Origin: Tindallia magadiensis
GTDB taxonomy: Bacteria; Bacillota; Clostridia; Peptostreptococcales; Tindalliaceae
Length of the DNA stretch: 64,000 nt
NCBI RefSeq assembly: GCF_900113635.1
Contig: NZ_FOQA01000006.1
Coordinates: forward strand, 178,814-242,813
Reading direction: 5' to 3'
Shown here: piece after piece, positions 1-9,153 of the stretch
Layout: each line of letters begins with the position of its first letter
Position numbering within the stretch: position 1 is the stretch's first letter
The notes under the pieces: model-generated
What the model was told of the DNA's origin: nothing
The model's database searches: none
What the model saw: only the letters and a program-made list of their open reading frames with translations
Made by a program: the position numbers and the translations under genes

Positions 1-695
1 ATTAGCTGTTTTTTTGTCTCTGTATCGAAGTATATCATAACATTGCGACAAAAAATAACATGAAATCTTTTTTTAAAGGGAAAACTATGATTCATCAGAT
101 TAAAATTTCTAAAAACAACTTGTTGTTTCAATTCTTCTTTTACAATATATTTTTCCTCCTTCTGCTTTAAAAAATATTTTTTAAGCCAGTATTTTGGCAA
201 CCCAGCCACTTCTTCTGTTGAATAGACTCCTTGTAACGCTGTTTTTAAAGCAGCTGACGAAATATCTGTTGCCAAAATATCTGTATTCCATTGATCAATG
301 CTTGTTCCAAAGTAATCATTAAGAATCATCGCCAATGTATATGGCTCCTGGCCTTTTGAACATCCGGCACTCCAAATTCTTAAATCTTTATCCGCAACAG
401 TTTTTTCTAGCCAAGGAAGGACCTCTTCCTTAAAAGAAGCAAAATGTTGAGGCTCTCTCATGAAAAACGTATGATTCGTCGTAATTTTATCCAATAGTTC
501 AAAAACAGCTTTCCCTGTTTTATCTGACTGCAGATACTGATAATACTCAGAAAAATTTTGAAAACCCTGGCGTGTAATGGTATTCCCTAGCCTACCAAGC
601 ACCAGGGTTTTCTTTTCTTTTTTTAAACGAATTCCATAATGCTCATGGATAAAACCAGCTACCTTATAAAATTCCTGCTCTGTGATCGTGAGCAT
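1..695 (-). CDS. cheR: Chemotaxis protein methyltransferase CheR (3' end cut by window edge)
   Basis: The minus-strand frame is open from an ATG at 695 to the window edge, giving about 231 residues. CheR uses S-adenosylmethionine to methylate glutamates on chemoreceptors during adaptation. The N-terminal helical part reads TITEQEFYKVAGFIHEHYGI. The SAM-binding core shows WSAGCSKGQEPYTLAMIL, then DILATDIS, and near the edge IFCRNVMIYFD, all classic CheR motifs. It is the last visible gene of tetR-cheA-cheW-mcp-cheR and starts 18 bp after the receptor stop. The C-terminus lies outside the window. The family assignment is very secure. Confidence 0.95.
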   Translation of the reverse strand, partial: MLTITEQEFYKVAGFIHEHYGIRLKKEKKTLVLGRLGNTITRQGFQNFSEYYQYLQSDKTGKAVFELLDKITTNHTFFMREPQHFASFKEEVLPWLEKTVADKDLRIWSAGCSKGQEPYTLAMILNDYFGTSIDQWNTDILATDISSAALKTALQGVYSTEEVAGLPKYWLKKYFLKQKEEKYIVKEELKQQVVFRNFNLMNHSFPFKKRFHVIFCRNVMIYFDTETKKQL

Positions 696-713
696 TTGAA
701 TCACCTAATCTAT

Positions 714-3308
714 TTAGTATTTTCCAAACTCTTTATCATCCAAAGCAATTCTTTTTTTTCCTTTCTTTTCTTGATCTTCATATTTTTCGTCAGTCATTGA
801 TTCGTTTTTTTCTTCTAACATTCTTAACATTTCAGGATTCATGTCATCAAACCCCGAGCTTCTTCGTTTCTGTCCATTTTTCTTTAACCTGAACTGATTC
901 ACTGATTCTTTTAATAACTGTGCCTGACTGGAAAGTTCTTCACTGGCGGCAGCCGCTTCTTCTGATGTAGCCGAATTGGTCTGCACTACTTGTGATACTT
1001 GCATAATTGCCTGGTTTACTTCTTCAATACCTGAAGCCTGCTCATTAGAAGCGTCGGCAATCTCTCCCACTAGTCTTGCTGCATCAGCAACACCGTTTAC
1101 GATGTTTTCTAGGGCTTCTGCTGTTTTATTGGCTATTTCTGTTCCGCTGCCTACTTTTTCTATAGAAGTTTCAATCATTTCTGTTGTCTCTCTGGCGGCA
1201 TCTGCACTTCTAGCCGCCAAATTGCGTACTTCTTCAGCGACAACAGCAAAGCCCTTTCCATGCTGACCCGCTCTAGCTGCTTCCACAGCAGCGTTTAATG
1301 CTAGGATATTAGTTTGAAAAGCAATTTCGTCAATTACCTTGATAATTTTTGAAATCTTATTCGATGATTCATTTATTTCCTGCATAGACTTTAGCATTTC
1401 TTTCATCTGCTGATTGCCCTGCTCTGCATCATTCATTGCCTTTTGGGAAATATCATTGGCTTCTCCTGCATTATTGGCATTTTGTGTTGTTTGAGCAGAT
1501 AATTCTTCCATGGATGCCGTAATTTGCTCCACAGAACTAGCCTGCTCAGTAGCCCCCTGTGAAAGCTGCTGGCTGGAGTCAGCCACTTGACCTGAGCCTG
1601 AAGTCACTTGATCAGCGGCTTCATTAACCTCTGCCAACACTTCATTCAGAGAGTCAATAATTAAGGTCAGTGCTTCTTTAATGGCTTGGAAATCACCTTT
1701 ATACTCTTTTTCAATGCCAACATTCATATTCTTATTTGCCATTTCTGTCAATACATCAGAAATTTCTGTCACATATCCAGAAATTGCTTCTAAAGTAGAA
1801 TTTAATGCATTTTTGATAAGCGCATGATCTCCTTTATAGTTACCAGTTACTCTCTTTTTTAAGTTTCCTTGAGACATTTCTTCCAACACTGCTGAAGCTT
1901 CCTTTATAGGATCAATGACAGCATCCAGGGTTTCATTAACCCCTTGTATGACAAGAGCAAAATCACCATTGTGACGATTGGCATCTGCCCGGGTATCCAG
2001 TTTTCCTTCTATAGCAGCCTCTGCTAGATTTCGTGTATCCTGAACCAAAGCTCGAATCGCTGTAACAGCTTCCCTTAAACTTTTTGCCAGCTCATCATCT
2101 TCTGACATAATTTGTATTTCAAGATCAAGATTTCCAGAGGCAATTGCCATCGCAATTTCAGCATCGTGTTGTTGATTTCCAATAGTCTTAGCAAAAGCAT
2201 TCTTTAATTGCCCTATTTCATCAGTTGAATCAGCCACTACTTCTACTTTGGTATTACCTACTGCCAGTTTTTCTGCTACTCCTACCAGCTCCTGAATTGG
2301 CTTGGTGATAGATTTCGAACTAAATACAATGATAATTACAGCTAGCAAAAGAGCACCGATTGTTAAAATAATCATTGTTATCATTAACCTATTTGCCGTT
2401 ACCAAAGCCTCCGAACTGTCTATTTCTACAATCCATCCCAAATCCGTGGCACCAATGCTCATCACCCCAAAACTACCTACCACACCGTTTCCTGCGTAGT
2501 CATCATAAGTGCCTACGCCAACAAAGGAATCGTTAGCTGCCCGAATCTGCGGCGCCAGTTCTTCATAAGCCTGGGTCTGAATTCGCTCATTAAAGGCCGC
2601 ATTCTGACTATAAGCTCCCCTCATTGTATTCGTATACAAAAGCCCATCGGCATCAATAAGGTACACATCCGCTGTATTTCCTATCTGCTCAATCCCTTCT
2701 TGTAGCATAGCTTGTACCACCGGTACCGGCACAAAGCCGTTAACAGTGCCTATCACTTCTCCTGTTCCACCTCTTCTCAGTGGCGTTGAGACAACGATAT
2801 AATAATCGTTGACAATATCAGAATAATCAAATTCCGATATGTTCTGCGTGCCTGAAATAGACTGCTGAAAATATTCTCGAATAGAAACATCAGCACCCTC
2901 TAACTGATTTTTAAGTTGACCACTTGCATAAATCGCCGCTCCTTGATCCGTTGTAATAAAAATACTACGCAGTCCAAATTCTTCTGCATATCCGGGTAAA
3001 AAATCTTCTAACCCTCTGTACACTTCTTGCCATTCCTGACTTCCCGGACCAAACTCTGTATAAACCTCTACCGCTTGCTGTATCCGAGCCGTTTGAGATA
3101 AAATCCATCCGTTGGTTAATTTCTCATTAAAATATTGATCCATTCTTCTTTCTGTCATTTCTCCAAACATTTGTGTTTTTTCGAAAGCAACGTGCTGAAT
3201 TCCCGTTCTTGCTTGATAATATGCTACCACAGAAATAATTAACATAGGAATCAAACCCGCTACCAGAAAAATAGCCAATATCTTATTTCGAATTTTTAAG
3301 TTTTTCAT
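714..3308 (-). CDS. Methyl-accepting chemotaxis protein with double-Cache-like sensor
   Basis: Membrane chemoreceptor of 864 residues. One TM segment lies at about residues 10-30. A periplasm-facing sensor of about 270 residues has a dCache-like layout. A second TM (about 304-327) is followed by HAMP and then an unusually long run of HAMP-like helical units (about 380-590) before the signalling hairpin. The conserved tip reads [18 protein letters not shown], which contacts CheA/CheW. No C-terminal NWETF-type tether for CheR is seen. It lies between cheW (3 bp gap) and cheR. The ligand cannot be read from sequence. SD GGAGGAG precedes the ATG. Confidence 0.95.
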   Translation of the reverse strand: MKNLKIRNKILAIFLVAGLIPMLIISVVAYYQARTGIQHVAFEKTQMFGEMTERRMDQYFNEKLTNGWILSQTARIQQAVEVYTEFGPGSQEWQEVYRGLEDFLPGYAEEFGLRSIFITTDQGAAIYASGQLKNQLEGADVSIREYFQQSISGTQNISEFDYSDIVNDYYIVVSTPLRRGGTGEVIGTVNGFVPVPVVQAMLQEGIEQIGNTADVYLIDADGLLYTNTMRGAYSQNAAFNERIQTQAYEELAPQIRAANDSFVGVGTYDDYAGNGVVGSFGVMSIGATDLGWIVEIDSSEALVTANRLMITMIILTIGALLLAVIIIVFSSKSITKPIQELVGVAEKLAVGNTKVEVVADSTDEIGQLKNAFAKTIGNQQHDAEIAMAIASGNLDLEIQIMSEDDELAKSLREAVTAIRALVQDTRNLAEAAIEGKLDTRADANRHNGDFALVIQGVNETLDAVIDPIKEASAVLEEMSQGNLKKRVTGNYKGDHALIKNALNSTLEAISGYVTEISDVLTEMANKNMNVGIEKEYKGDFQAIKEALTLIIDSLNEVLAEVNEAADQVTSGSGQVADSSQQLSQGATEQASSVEQITASMEELSAQTTQNANNAGEANDISQKAMNDAEQGNQQMKEMLKSMQEINESSNKISKIIKVIDEIAFQTNILALNAAVEAARAGQHGKGFAVVAEEVRNLAARSADAARETTEMIETSIEKVGSGTEIANKTAEALENIVNGVADAARLVGEIADASNEQASGIEEVNQAIMQVSQVVQTNSATSEEAAAASEELSSQAQLLKESVNQFRLKKNGQKRRSSGFDDMNPEMLRMLEEKNESMTDEKYEDQEKKGKKRIALDDKEFGKY

Positions 3309-3311
3309 GTT

Positions 3312-3821
3312 CTACTCTCCTCCCTTATTTGACACCTGTTCCAGGGTTTCCAATTCATTACTATCTAATATCTTTTCACAGTCTAAAATTAGTTTAACTT
3401 CATCTCCCACCCGACCAATGCTTTTGATATATCGATTCTGAAACCCTGTTTTGTATTCAGGAGGTGGAACAATATGTTCATCTGGTATGCTAAGAACTTC
3501 TGCCACTTCATCCACAATCAATCCAATAGATGTGTTTTGTATATCAATAACAATAATACATGTCCGATCATGATATGCTTTAGCTTCTTTTTTGAATTTA
3601 ATCCGTACGTCAATGAGAGGAATAATCTGTCCCCTCAGATTAATGATACCCTGTACATAATCCGGTACTTCTGGTACTTCTGCAATAGGTTGCATCCCGA
3701 TGATTTCTGTTACATATCGAATTTCAATGCCAAACATTTCTTTGCCCAGTTTAAAAGTCAGGTATTTTCCTTTCTGCGTATCTTCTTCTAGTTCTATCAT
3801 TTCATCCAACACTTTTGACAT
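3312..3821 (-). CDS. cheW: Chemotaxis coupling protein CheW
   Basis: Single CheW domain of 169 residues that couples receptors to the CheA kinase. Diagnostic stretches are YLTFKLGKEMFGIEI, VPDYVQGIINLRGQIIPLID and GLIVDEVAEVL. The frame is open nine codons further upstream, but GGGAGG lies about 8 nt before the ATG at 3821, so this start was chosen. The gene begins inside the last codons of cheA (20-bp overlap), which suggests translational coupling. It sits in the tetR-led chemotaxis operon. Confidence 0.95.
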   Translation of the reverse strand: MSKVLDEMIELEEDTQKGKYLTFKLGKEMFGIEIRYVTEIIGMQPIAEVPEVPDYVQGIINLRGQIIPLIDVRIKFKKEAKAYHDRTCIIVIDIQNTSIGLIVDEVAEVLSIPDEHIVPPPEYKTGFQNRYIKSIGRVGDEVKLILDCEKILDSNELETLEQVSNKGGE

Positions 3822-5928
3822 TGTCGCTACCTCCCTGTAGAGTTCCATTGATCATGCCAGCGATATCTAGAATTAAGCTGATTTCACCATTTCCAAGAAT
3901 CGTACATCCACCTATTCCTTTAGCTTTCACCGGAAATCGTACTAAATAATTCGGCAAAGGTTTGACCACTACCTGCTGTTCTCCCAACAGTTTGTCAGCA
4001 AATAGACAAATTGCTTTTTGATCCTGTTCCACCATAATCATGATACCTTCTGTAAGCTCTTCTGTTTCTGATTTCACCTTAAAGTATTCGTGTAGACGTA
4101 GGATTGGATAGCATTCACCACGAATCATAATCAACTCATTTCCATCCGGGTCTTGAAAAAGATTTTTTTCTTCCGCACGAAAGGATTCTCTGATATTAAC
4201 AGTTGGAATCGTGTATTTTGCTGAACCTGTTTGAAGTTGCATTCCATCAACAATAGCCAGAGTCATAGGAATTTTAAGATAAATACTGGTCCCTATTCCT
4301 TTTTTACTATCAATACTAATGCTTCCGCCAACATTTTCAATATTATTCTTTACAACATCCATCCCTACCCCCCTGCCAGAAAATTCCGACACATCTTCTT
4401 TTATTGAAAATCCAGGAGCTAATATAAGTTGAAATGCTTCTTCGTCACTCATTTCTTCTGCTGGTTTTAAGAGCAAGTTTTTTCTTTTTGCTTTTTCGAT
4501 TAATTTTTCCGAATCTAGCCCGCGCCCGTCATCAATAATGCTGATGACCACATCACCACCACTGGTTGTTGCTTCTAATCGGATGCTTCCTTTTTCCTGC
4601 TTCCCCTGCTCTATTCTTTCCTCCGGAGTTTCAATCCCGTGATCTACTGCATTTCTGATTAAATGCATCAAAGGATCACTTAAGTGATCAATAATATTTT
4701 TATCTACTTCTGTTTCTTCTCCTGTTAAAATCAGCTCTACCTCTTTTCCAATCTTCTGAGCCATATCGCGCACTAACCGCTTCATTTTTTGAAAGGTTGG
4801 TCCTATTGGAAGCATTCGGATAGACATAACAACATCTTGCAGATCATCTGTTAGTTTTCGAAGTTGTCGGGCAGATTTTTGAAAATTGTCCAATTCCAGT
4901 CCTTCTAAGTCTGGATTTTTTATCACCATTGATTCAGTGATAACAATCTCTCCTACCAGGTCCATCAATTTATCTAACTTGTTAATATTGACTGTAATCA
5001 TGCTTTGTTTTTGACTACGAATACTTTCCTGAATTTCAGAGGCTTCTTCGTTCGATGAAGAAATTTCTTTTTCCTCTGCCACAAGATTCTTTTCTTCTTG
5101 GTTTTCCCTTCCTTCCATAGCCACCATTTCTTGCCGTTGCTTTTGATATTCCTCATATTCAATTTCTGTAAGGTGAATAGCATTCACAAAAAGTGTTTCT
5201 TGTAAATGTTCTTGCATTCTACTTTCTTCTAATTCGCTAATTATTAAAACCCAAAATCCATTTTCAACAATTTTCTCACTGGCCTTTTCATCTTCAAAAA
5301 GTTCTGATGGGAAGTGTACCACTTCACTACATATCTCCCTTAAGCTATGAATCAGTGTAAAAGCTCGCACATTTTCCATCTGACTATCATCCTGAAAATG
5401 TATTTTCAACTCATAATATTTGATATTTCCTGTTGTTGTCTGATCTTGCCTTATATAATACTGAATTTCTTGTTCTTCTTTATCTCTGCTCTTGACCTCT
5501 AGATTTGACTGATCTTCTGTTCCACTAAGTTGAGCGATATATACTTCAATTTCTTCTAAAAGATTTGTCGGATCTTCCTCTGCTTCCTTTCCTGATTCCA
5601 GCATATCCATTTCTTGACACATAAAGTCCTGAGCACGAAAGATTAAATTGCATAAAGACGTATAGTCAATCGCTTCTGGTTTTTGTTCCCGAATATAGAA
5701 AAACAAATCTTCAATCCGATGTGCTAAGGTTGCCAGACCGGTAAACATCATCATTGAAGACGATCCTTTAATGGTATGCATGATCCGGAAAATTTCATCA
5801 ATATTCTCTTTTGTCATATTCGCATTTTCTTCGCTGGTTAACAAAATTTCTTCCAGTTGCTCCAATAACTGCCGGTTTTCAAAAAGATACATTTCCAACA
5901 TGGGTTCCATTGGTCTGTCTGCCATCAT
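3802..5928 (-). CDS. cheA: Chemotaxis histidine kinase CheA
   Basis: Soluble kinase of 708 residues. Domains in order: HPt with phospho-acceptor His at about residue 51 (MHTIKGSSSMM), a variable P2-like region and acidic linker, the dimerisation helices (KLDKLMDLVGEIVITESMV), the HATPase domain (N box HLIRNAVDHGIE, G boxes DDGRGLD and GRGVGMDVV) and a C-terminal CheW-like domain. It phosphorylates CheY-type partners in response to receptors. It starts 10 bp after tetR; the start is an ATG-ATG pair and the second ATG (5925) has the better spacing to AGGGGTG. No cheY or cheB is visible in this operon. Confidence 0.95.
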   Translation of the reverse strand: MMADRPMEPMLEMYLFENRQLLEQLEEILLTSEENANMTKENIDEIFRIMHTIKGSSSMMMFTGLATLAHRIEDLFFYIREQKPEAIDYTSLCNLIFRAQDFMCQEMDMLESGKEAEEDPTNLLEEIEVYIAQLSGTEDQSNLEVKSRDKEEQEIQYYIRQDQTTTGNIKYYELKIHFQDDSQMENVRAFTLIHSLREICSEVVHFPSELFEDEKASEKIVENGFWVLIISELEESRMQEHLQETLFVNAIHLTEIEYEEYQKQRQEMVAMEGRENQEEKNLVAEEKEISSSNEEASEIQESIRSQKQSMITVNINKLDKLMDLVGEIVITESMVIKNPDLEGLELDNFQKSARQLRKLTDDLQDVVMSIRMLPIGPTFQKMKRLVRDMAQKIGKEVELILTGEETEVDKNIIDHLSDPLMHLIRNAVDHGIETPEERIEQGKQEKGSIRLEATTSGGDVVISIIDDGRGLDSEKLIEKAKRKNLLLKPAEEMSDEEAFQLILAPGFSIKEDVSEFSGRGVGMDVVKNNIENVGGSISIDSKKGIGTSIYLKIPMTLAIVDGMQLQTGSAKYTIPTVNIRESFRAEEKNLFQDPDGNELIMIRGECYPILRLHEYFKVKSETEELTEGIMIMVEQDQKAICLFADKLLGEQQVVVKPLPNYLVRFPVKAKGIGGCTILGNGEISLILDIAGMINGTLQGGSDNVKSVG

Positions 5929-5938
5929 TTCACCCCTT

Positions 5939-6541
5939 TTATGCTTTCTCCTGTTTTACTTTCATCCCTTCCAAGATAAAATTAACCCCATTCATTACTT
6001 CTTCCTTAAGATAAGTTTGGCATCCTCTCATCTTCCAGTAGTACATAGCTGACCATACATGCCCCATTAAAAGCCTAGCATTTTTGTTTGTTATATTAGA
6101 CTTATCGAAAACACCTTCCTCAATTCCCTTTTCAATTTCTCGACATAAAAATGTTTCTCGCTGTTCTATAATTGCCAACATCATATCCATGGTCTCTTTT
6201 TCATAGCGATAAGCATCGAAAGAAAAGAGAATAGTGATCAACTCTGGATAACTTTCATAATATGTTGTATAAGACCTAATAACATATCGGATAGATTCTA
6301 ATGCATTCATATCCCCCTGCAAAACCGTATCAAAAAGATTTTCATCAAAGGCAGCAAAACGCTGTAAGATTGTCATAATAACATCTTTTTTGTTTTTATA
6401 ATAACGATAAATGGCTGGTTCTGTTACATTTAGCCTTACAGCAATTTCTTTCATTGTTAATCCATTGATACCTTTTTCATCCATAATTTCGATGGCAGAT
6501 ATGATGATTTGCTCTTTTCGACTCAAATACTGATGAAACAT
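5939..6541 (-). CDS. TetR-family transcriptional regulator heading the chemotaxis operon
   Basis: Protein of 200 residues with an N-terminal TetR HTH (GLTMKEIAVRLNVTEPAIYRYYKNKKDVI, in two overlapping pieces) and an all-helical ligand domain. It is the first gene of an apparent operon with cheA 10 bp downstream. A perfect palindrome 25 bp upstream of its start looks like its own operator, so it may repress itself and the whole chemotaxis operon. The inducer is unknown. A TetR regulator as first gene of a che operon is not the usual arrangement. Confidence 0.9.
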   Translation of the reverse strand: MFHQYLSRKEQIIISAIEIMDEKGINGLTMKEIAVRLNVTEPAIYRYYKNKKDVIMTILQRFAAFDENLFDTVLQGDMNALESIRYVIRSYTTYYESYPELITILFSFDAYRYEKETMDMMLAIIEQRETFLCREIEKGIEEGVFDKSNITNKNARLLMGHVWSAMYYWKMRGCQTYLKEEVMNGVNFILEGMKVKQEKA

Positions 6542-6566
6542 CTGCTCACCTTCCTTCTTTTAGTTT

Positions 6567-6582
6567 GTTAGTAATAACTAAC
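6567..6582. promoter_or_regulatory. Probable TetR-type operator (perfect palindrome)
   Basis: GTTAGT-AATA-ACTAAC is a perfect 6+6 inverted repeat with a 4-nt centre, 25 bp upstream of the tetR-cheA-cheW-mcp-cheR operon. Many TetR/AcrR regulators bind TTAGT...ACTAA sites at their own promoter. The link to this regulator rests on position. Confidence 0.6.
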
Positions 6583-6648
6583 TTAATTGTATCTCCCGCC
6601 ACCCGTTTTGTCAATATTTTCTGATTATTTATTTTTATCAAAATAAAT

Positions 6649-6677
6649 AACACCTTCTTTTTTTCACAGAAGGTGTT
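6649..6677 (-). terminator. Hairpin after the PocR hybrid kinase gene
   Basis: A perfect 10-bp stem, AACACCTTCT pairing with AGAAGGTGTT around a 9-nt loop, lies 21 bp after the stop of the kinase gene ending at 6699. The sequence after it is AT-rich rather than a clean T-run, so termination is likely but not certain. Confidence 0.5.
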
Positions 6678-6698
6678 CCCTGTCATTTAATATATCTC

Positions 6699-8945
6699 TC
6701 ATTCAGCAATCTTTTGCATCCATTCCTTTAGCAACCCTAAATTTAAGGGTTTTTCTAAATAAGCATCCATTCCAGCCTGCAAGCATTCTTCCCGATCTCC
6801 AGGCAGTGCCTTTGCTGTAAGTGCAATAATAAAAGTTTTTGCTCCGGTGTGTTTTTCATACTCTCTTATTCTTTTAGTAGCTTCATAACCATCTACTTCC
6901 GGCATGTGGCAATCCATCAAAATGAGGTCATAAGATTGTTTTTTCACTTTATCAATGGCTTCTGCTCCATTTATAGCGATATCTACCAAATATTTTTCTT
7001 TTTCCAGCATTTTACTTACAACTTCTCTACCTATCCTATCGTCATCTACCACCAATATACTTCTTTTTCTGCGTCTAGTAGGATTAATCAATACACTCTC
7101 AACTTCTGTCGGAGGTCGTTCTTTATACTTTGCTGGAGCCAATGGAACATTTAATGTAAAACAGCTTCCTTGGCCAGGATTGCTACTCACTTCAATAGTT
7201 CCACCCAAGTCTTTTGCTAATTCTCTGGAAATAGTTAGTCCTAACCCTGTTCCTCCATACTCTCTGGTGCTTGTTGAATCTGCTTGTAAAAACCTTTCAA
7301 AAACAATATTTACAAGCTCAGGCTCAATCCCTATCCCTGTATCCTTCACAGAGATAGAGAGTATTTTCTGGTTTTCATAAACATCATTTTGTATATTTGT
7401 TTCTAGCTGAACAAATCCTTTTTTAGTAAACTTAACCGCATTTCCTGTTAAATTGTTAAGAATTTGTTTGATTTTATACCGGTCTCCTTTCCAATACAGT
7501 GGAATATTAATCGGATTGTTAATTTTCAATTCTATACTCTTTTGTGTCGCTGCCACAGTGTGCAAATCAGAAACTTCTTTTACTAATTCTTTAATTGAAA
7601 AAACTTCTTCTACTAACGGTTCTGATTTTTTTTCGAGTTTGACGTAGTTTAATATTTCGTTCACAACTGCAGTTAGAGAAAGACAAGCTTGATAAGCGTA
7701 ATCCATATACTCTTTCTGTTCAGCACTCATAGATGAATCTTGCAATAGTTGAATCATTCCCATTAAACCATTGATCGGTGTGCGCAATTCATGACTCATA
7801 TTCGATAAAAACTGATCTTTTACATCATTTGCCACATCTGCTTTTTCTAGAGCATCTTTCATCTGATGCTTTAATATTTTTTGTTCTTCAAAACTTCTTG
7901 CCAATCTTAAGTTTGCATGTCCCTGCTCAGAAATCATTTGAATAAGCTCAGCATATAGACCTACAATATTTTTTACTTCTTTTTTGCTCGGCCGTGGTAC
8001 TTTCCCCAAGGCTTTCATATATGCACTTTCTTCAAAGCCATACTTTTTTGCTTGTCTTCGAAAATAATCCGTATCCACCTCTTCATGCTGATATAGAAAT
8101 TGACCCACAAAAATATATCCAAAAGTTTTTTCCCCTATAATCAATGGAAATACCGCATCCCATAAGCCATTTTCACAACGACTGAAATGTATTTTCCTTT
8201 CAATAGCTTGATTCATTTGTTTCCGGTCACTTTGCTTACATTTTTCCGCCGTTTTAGCATTTTTCCGGTGAAAAGCCGTACATATTTCTATCCATCCTTT
8301 TTTCACAATGATTTCTCCAGCAGAATCTAGTAGAGCTACCGGAAGTCCTATCACTTCATGAAAAAGATCAAGAATTCGTTGGAATTTATCGATGTTAATA
8401 ATATCCCTCAGTGACAAGGTTTCCAAATCACCTTCTGGGTGAAATGCAGCTTCCAATTTTTTTCTCACTTTTATTTCGCTTTCTCTCAACTCTATTTTTG
8501 TTTTCATTTGTTCTGTAATATCTTCAACGATACCAGTGCCTCCAATAACACGTCCATCCCTTGACCAAACCGGTGAAAAAATCGCTTTCACAAACACTCG
8601 TTTTCCGGCTGTTTCAGAAATATATTCTCCTTCATAGGATGATTGACTGCCCTGCAACGCAACTTTTACGGCTCTAACAACCCATGTTGCTTTTAATTTT
8701 ATCATTTCAATACCAATCAAATCTTTTTTGCTGGACCCTATAATATTAATAAATGTATCGTTGCAATTCGTAATAATACCTCTTTGATCAAAGTAGAATA
8801 TACCAATTGGCGCATATTCAAAAATATTCCTGTATTTTTCCGATTCTTGACTATCTAAGTAAATATTCTGTTGAGATGATCTGTTAATCATAATTTTTCG
8901 TGGTGCTTTTTCTATTTGTTTTCGATTAACTTTCATGCTTTTCAT
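6699..8945 (-). CDS. Hybrid histidine kinase: PAS-PocR-HisKA-HATPase-REC
   Basis: Hybrid kinase of 748 residues with no clear TM segment. Domains: PAS (about 37-150), a PocR-type ligand-binding domain (about 180-350; CTAFHRKNAKTAEKC and FGYIFVGQFL with clustered Cys), HisKA with the phospho-His in MSHELRTPINGLMGM, HATPase (N box NNLTGNAVKFTKKG, DTGIGIE, GGTGLGLTIS) and a receiver with acceptor Asp in LILMDCHMPEVDGYEA. AGGAGA lies 8 nt before the ATG. It is divergent from another hybrid kinase. The signal is unknown; PocR domains bind small hydrophobic molecules in studied cases. Confidence 0.9.
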   Translation of the reverse strand: MKSMKVNRKQIEKAPRKIMINRSSQQNIYLDSQESEKYRNIFEYAPIGIFYFDQRGIITNCNDTFINIIGSSKKDLIGIEMIKLKATWVVRAVKVALQGSQSSYEGEYISETAGKRVFVKAIFSPVWSRDGRVIGGTGIVEDITEQMKTKIELRESEIKVRKKLEAAFHPEGDLETLSLRDIINIDKFQRILDLFHEVIGLPVALLDSAGEIIVKKGWIEICTAFHRKNAKTAEKCKQSDRKQMNQAIERKIHFSRCENGLWDAVFPLIIGEKTFGYIFVGQFLYQHEEVDTDYFRRQAKKYGFEESAYMKALGKVPRPSKKEVKNIVGLYAELIQMISEQGHANLRLARSFEEQKILKHQMKDALEKADVANDVKDQFLSNMSHELRTPINGLMGMIQLLQDSSMSAEQKEYMDYAYQACLSLTAVVNEILNYVKLEKKSEPLVEEVFSIKELVKEVSDLHTVAATQKSIELKINNPINIPLYWKGDRYKIKQILNNLTGNAVKFTKKGFVQLETNIQNDVYENQKILSISVKDTGIGIEPELVNIVFERFLQADSTSTREYGGTGLGLTISRELAKDLGGTIEVSSNPGQGSCFTLNVPLAPAKYKERPPTEVESVLINPTRRRKRSILVVDDDRIGREVVSKMLEKEKYLVDIAINGAEAIDKVKKQSYDLILMDCHMPEVDGYEATKRIREYEKHTGAKTFIIALTAKALPGDREECLQAGMDAYLEKPLNLGLLKEWMQKIAE

Positions 8946-9153
8946 ATAGTTCTCTCCTCACAATAACCATTGACCCTCTCCCAAAATTCTTTCTCTTACA
9001 TTATTTCTACCAATCGCTTTCCATTCTAATCGTTTTCTTTTTCTATCATAAAATCAAATTCTTTTCAGTTTGCGTTTTTTTCTCCCTGCATTGGGTAAAA
9101 TTCTCACGATTAACCATTGCACATTAACTATTTTCTGACGGGAGGTGCCCATT

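Noticed and set aside
9145..9153. GTG at 9145 as start of the triple-PAS hybrid kinase
   Set aside because: It overlaps the Shine-Dalgarno GGGAGG; the TTG at 9154 has proper spacing.
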